A stretch of DNA of 64,000 bases, from assembly GCF_900302505.1 (NCBI RefSeq), contig NZ_OMOJ01000012.1:1-64000 (forward strand). The letters run 5' to 3'. The position numbers were made by a program, and so were the translations under genes. This document shows, piece after piece, positions 61,312-64,000 of the stretch. The notes under the pieces were generated by a model. It was not told the origin of the DNA and ran no database searches. It saw nothing but the letters and a program-made list of their open reading frames with translations. How positions within the stretch are numbered: the stretch's first letter is position 1; every line of letters starts with the position of its first letter. The DNA comes from Pseudoprimorskyibacter insulae. Its GTDB lineage: Bacteria > Pseudomonadota > Alphaproteobacteria > Rhodobacterales > Rhodobacteraceae.

Positions 61312-61321
61312 TTTGGTCGCA
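61312..61321 (+). promoter_or_regulatory. TTTGGTCGCA motif upstream of cytochrome c gene
   Basis: TTTGGTCGCA, in the context CGACTTTGGTCGCAT, is shared with the copy at 61974 on the opposite strand. It is about 110 bases upstream of the cytochrome c start, in the reverse orientation to that gene. Confidence 0.45.
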
Positions 61322-61328
61322 TCCTGCC

Positions 61329-61898
61329 CTAGAACATGTTCATGTAACGCCATTCATCGGCGTCCGGCGTGACCTCATCCAGATCGTATTCGGCGGCCTG
61401 CAATCGCTTGGCCACATCCAGCCCGTCGGTGGCTGCCTCATCCACCATCCGGCGCCCTGCTTCTAGGTCGCGGGCCACGCCCCAGCCGCGCATCAGGTCC
61501 AGCCCGCGATTGAACTTGCCCACCGGGTCGCCTGCCTCTGCGGCGCGGCGGTTCCATTCTGTTGCGGCCTCAAGGTCTTGCGGGCCGCCCAACCCGTTGT
61601 CATCCAGTTGGCTCATCCAGGTCATCGTGCCGGTCCAGCCCGCGTTTGAGCAGTTGGAGAACAGCTCTCGCGCCAATTCGTGGCGGCCGGATTTCGTGAC
61701 CAGATAGCCTTGGGAACACAGCACCATCGAGGTTTCGCCGTTGCGGATTTTGTCCATCACGCCAGCCATCGACATTTCATGGGGGTTGAGCGTGCCGTTT
61801 TCGGTAATGTCGGTGTCCGGTCCCAGCTCCATCGCATCCCCAGCAAAAACGGGGGCTGCGAGCAGGGCAAATACTGCTCCGATGATTGAAATGCGCAT
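61329..61898 (-). CDS. Periplasmic Sel1-repeat protein
   Basis: The 189-residue product has a signal peptide (ending PVFA near residue 19). Residues about 105-165 hold Sel1-type helical repeats: LEAATEWNRRAAEAGDPVGKFNRGLDLMRGWGVARDLEAGRRMVDEAATDG. Two cysteines (LCSQGYLV, FSNCSNAG) may form a disulfide. Sel1 proteins act as adaptors. It follows the ABC permease gene by 91 bases that contain a TTTGGTCGCA motif. The ATG at 61898 follows AGGAGGATT. Confidence 0.8.
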   Translation of the reverse strand: MRISIIGAVFALLAAPVFAGDAMELGPDTDITENGTLNPHEMSMAGVMDKIRNGETSMVLCSQGYLVTKSGRHELARELFSNCSNAGWTGTMTWMSQLDDNGLGGPQDLEAATEWNRRAAEAGDPVGKFNRGLDLMRGWGVARDLEAGRRMVDEAATDGLDVAKRLQAAEYDLDEVTPDADEWRYMNMF

Positions 61899-61973
61899 GA
61901 TGACTAATCCTCCTGTTGTGCAGGATGCCAGAGGCATGACACGTGACCAATTGGACGAAGGTGCCGGGGGATT

Positions 61974-61983
61974 TGCGACCAAA
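61974..61983 (-). promoter_or_regulatory. TTTGGTCGCA motif upstream of Sel1 gene
   Basis: On the minus strand GCGACTTTGGTCGCA forms a small inverted repeat (GCGAC/GTCGC) that includes the locus motif, 76 bases before the Sel1 start. It suggests the Sel1 gene has its own promoter under the common regulator. Confidence 0.5.
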
Positions 61984-61989
61984 GTCGCA

Positions 61990-62781
61990 TCAGGCTTTGC
62001 GCCCCACCAGTCGCTTGGCCGGATCATAGCCCCAAAGCGCGAACAGCATGAACGCGGCAAAGGCCCCGGCGGACACCAGCCACGCCATTGGGTTGGCTTG
62101 CAGGTATAGCGCGAAGCGGATGCTTTCGATCCCGTGGGTAAATGGGTTCGCGGCGCAGAGCAGATAGAGCAGCTCAGACGCTTCGGACATCTTCCAAAGC
62201 GGGTAAAGCGCGCTGGACAGGAAGAACATCGGGAAGATGACAAAATTCATCACCCCGGCGAAATTCTCAAGACTGCGGATGGTCGAAGACAGGGCAATGC
62301 CCAAAGCCCCCACCATCAGCGCCGTTAGCATCATCGCGGGCAGGGCGGCGATGTATCCAAGGATTGGGAAGGTCACACCATAAAGGGCCGCGATGACCAG
62401 AAAGGCATAGACTTGCAGCACAGAAATGACGCTGCCCGCAATCAGCTTGCACAGCAACAACCACCAACGCGGCAAAGGGGCGGACAACAGCAACCGCATG
62501 GTGCCCATTTCCTGATCCATCACCAAGGTCAGCGACGATTGCATCCCGCTGAACAGCAGAACCATGCCGCACAAGCCGGGGACGATGTACGTCTCATAGG
62601 TGATGTAGGTTTCATAGGGCGGGATGATCGACAGGCCCAAAGCCGCGCGAAACCCCGCCGCAAAGACAAATAGCCAGATCAGAGGCCGCACCAGCGCAGA
62701 TATCAGCCGCGCCCGCTGGCCGAAGAATCGCAGCGCTTCGCGGGTGCAGATGGCTTGCAGGGCGGTCAGGTAATGGGTCAT
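61990..62781 (-). CDS. ABC-2 type permease of PQQ alcohol dehydrogenase locus (PedC/LutF-like)
   Basis: The 263-residue membrane protein has six hydrophobic segments and the ABC-2 pattern: RPLIWLFVFAAGFRAALG near residue 32, VMDQEMGTMRLLLSAPLPRWWLLLCKLIAGSV near 90 and MNFVIFPMFFLSSALYPLWKMSE near 182. Such permeases, encoded beside PQQ dehydrogenases as pedC, and lutF in lanthanide-using methylotrophs, are needed for growth on alcohols or lanthanide transport. Its start overlaps the ATPase gene by 4 bases. Confidence 0.87.
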   Translation of the reverse strand: MTHYLTALQAICTREALRFFGQRARLISALVRPLIWLFVFAAGFRAALGLSIIPPYETYITYETYIVPGLCGMVLLFSGMQSSLTLVMDQEMGTMRLLLSAPLPRWWLLLCKLIAGSVISVLQVYAFLVIAALYGVTFPILGYIAALPAMMLTALMVGALGIALSSTIRSLENFAGVMNFVIFPMFFLSSALYPLWKMSEASELLYLLCAANPFTHGIESIRFALYLQANPMAWLVSAGAFAAFMLFALWGYDPAKRLVGRKA

Positions 62782-63497
62782 TCGGCGCGGTCCTGTCCGG
62801 TGATCGACAGGAAATGCGCGGTCAGGTCCGGGCCTGTCTGGCTGGAGGTGCTGACTTCGCGGATTTTGCCTTGGTGCAGGATGACCAGCTGATCGCCCGG
62901 CAGCACTTCATCCGTCAAATGCGTAGCCCATAGCACGGACAGACCGTCTTCGCGGGCGAGTGTGTGAACGTGGTCCACGATGCTTTGGCGGGATTGCGCA
63001 TCAAGGCCCACGGTCGGCTCATCCAGCAGTAAAACCTTGGGCCCGTGCATCAAGGCACGGGCGATCTCTAGCCGCCTGCGGTGCCCACCGTTCAGCGCGC
63101 GAACCTTTTCGCCCCGTCGTTCAGCCATGCCCAACCGGTCAAGCGCGTCGTGGGCGGCCAGCCGCGCGGCTTTGCCGGTGATCCCGTGCAGACCGGCGAA
63201 GTAAAGCATGTTGCGCCAGACAGTCAGATCCAGATCCAAGGTCTGCTGTTGAAACACGACGCCCATTTGCCCAAGCGCCACCAAAGGGGCCTGATCCATT
63301 CGGTGACCCGCGACACTGATCCAGCCCGATCGCGGGGTGAACAGACGGGTGATCAGGCCAAACAGCGTCGATTTTCCCGCGCCATTGGGGCCGAGCAACG
63401 CACAGAACCGACCCGGTTCAATCGCAAAACTGACCTCATCCAGTGCCCGTTTCTGGCCCCAGTCATGCGAGATCTGTTCTACGATCAATCCGGTCAT
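62778..63497 (-). CDS. ABC ATP-binding protein of PQQ alcohol dehydrogenase locus (PedB/LutE-like)
   Basis: The 239-residue ATPase has Walker A GPNGAGKSTLFGLITRLF near residue 36, Q-loop VFQQQTLDLDLTVWRNM near 83 and Walker B VLLLDEPTVGLDAQSR near 158. The usual LSGG signature is replaced by LNGGHRRRLEIARAL near residue 135. This subgroup is the ATP-binding member of PQQ alcohol dehydrogenase systems. It overlaps both neighbours by 4 bases. Confidence 0.9.
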   Translation of the reverse strand: MTGLIVEQISHDWGQKRALDEVSFAIEPGRFCALLGPNGAGKSTLFGLITRLFTPRSGWISVAGHRMDQAPLVALGQMGVVFQQQTLDLDLTVWRNMLYFAGLHGITGKAARLAAHDALDRLGMAERRGEKVRALNGGHRRRLEIARALMHGPKVLLLDEPTVGLDAQSRQSIVDHVHTLAREDGLSVLWATHLTDEVLPGDQLVILHQGKIREVSTSSQTGPDLTAHFLSITGQDRAE

Positions 63498-63937
63498 TCG
63501 ATGGTGATTTCTAGCCTTTGCAGATCGCCGCGCGATTGCGGGACGCGCAATTCATATCTGCCCGGTTTGATCGCGACAAACCCGATCTCCATTGTGCCCG
63601 CCTCATCAAACTCGACACTATCAAGCCCGAGCGGGCGGATTTCCAAACCTTCAATTACGATCTCATCGATCCAGATGGCGCGGAAGAACCCCGATCCCTC
63701 AAGCGCCAGTTCTTGCGAGCCGTCGGCCTCAATCTCGATCTCGTAATAGGTGCCTGACTTCAGGCGCAGCGGCGCATCGGCCAACGGCTGACCGGCAGAT
63801 AGCAGGATCGGGGGCAGATCTTCGGAATTGGTGGCCGACAGCAGACCGGCCATGCCGAATTTAGGTTCGTCATCGTCATCCGCGAAAGCGGGGGCGGCGC
63901 AAAGGCTGAGGGCGGCAATCAAGGGGATCAGGCGCAT
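63494..63937 (-). CDS. Small periplasmic acidic protein of the ABC operon
   Basis: The 147-residue product has a signal peptide (ending AFA near residue 19), and the mature protein begins D-D-D-D-E-P. The rest is beta-rich with Asp/Glu pairs (SGTYYEIEIEADGSQELALEG, IDEIVIEGLEI). The fold may be a beta-sandwich like blue-copper or lipocalin-type domains. I do not recognise a named family. Its position as first gene before the PedB/PedC-like ATPase and permease suggests it is their periplasmic partner. CAGGAGACC precedes the ATG at 63937. Confidence 0.7.
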   Translation of the reverse strand: MRLIPLIAALSLCAAPAFADDDDEPKFGMAGLLSATNSEDLPPILLSAGQPLADAPLRLKSGTYYEIEIEADGSQELALEGSGFFRAIWIDEIVIEGLEIRPLGLDSVEFDEAGTMEIGFVAIKPGRYELRVPQSRGDLQRLEITIE

Positions 63938-64000
63938 GGGGTCTCCTGTTATGGACGCATGGCCGCGCCCCATGGGAAACGACCGACTTTAATCGATTTG

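Overview
The window looks like a marine Rhodobacteraceae (roseobacter-type alphaproteobacterium) replicon. Codon use is GC-rich throughout, and the gene families fit this group: a periplasmic formate dehydrogenase cluster with DUF3305/DUF3306, a tup tungstate transporter, a PQQ alcohol dehydrogenase with its satellite genes, and a Rep/ParA/ParB backbone. A Rep_3-type initiator, a run of iterons, parA, parB and parS-like palindromes at 19-23 kb show that this is a plasmid or chromid, or an integrated one. No tRNA, rRNA, CRISPR array, transposase or phage gene was recognised.

Layout. 0-3.5 kb: the 3' end of a cytochrome P450, then a GntR-controlled module (hydratase, intradiol dioxygenase, cupin). 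3.4-7.8 kb: DUF1190 lipoprotein and YgiC-type ATP-grasp ligase, divergent from an Orn/Lys/Arg decarboxylase. 7.8-15.4 kb: ilvD, a LysR regulator and the homoprotocatechuate meta-cleavage operon hpaF-E-D-G-H. 15.4-18.6 kb: a WGR protein, a fumarylpyruvate hydrolase-like protein, class I fructose-1,6-bisphosphatase and class I aldolase. 19-23 kb: replication and partition. 23-25 kb: tupBCA. 25-28.7 kb: a GntR regulator and a puuA/puuB-type polyamine catabolic pair. 29-35.7 kb: MscS channel, then pqiA-pqiA-pqiB-pqiC and a MipA/OmpV outer-membrane protein. 35.7-39.6 kb: AspA/AstE-like hydrolase, RimK ligase, RimB-like protease and MgtE. 40-44 kb: LysR, then DUF6505, lipoate-ligase-like, Mrp/ApbC and DUF6494 genes, and an unusual cytochrome c. 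44-57 kb: the formate dehydrogenase locus and a two-component system. 57-64 kb: a lanthanide-type PQQ alcohol dehydrogenase, ABC components, cytochrome c, a Sel1 protein and a second ABC system.

How the parts fit. Aromatic acids enter central metabolism through the hpa operon. Alcohols are probably oxidised in the periplasm by the PQQ enzyme, with electrons going to the small cytochrome c. Formate is oxidised by FdhABC, with electrons passing to a membrane cytochrome b. TupBCA may supply tungstate for the FdhA cofactor. The most unusual protein is the 43.5 kb cytochrome c, whose N-terminal half looks like the two ends of a TupA-type tungstate-binding protein joined together. It sits next to the Fe-S assembly genes and the formate dehydrogenase locus. 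The alcohol locus carries a recurring TTTGGTCG(T/C)A motif, including three copies spaced by about three helical turns, which suggests one regulator for the whole locus.
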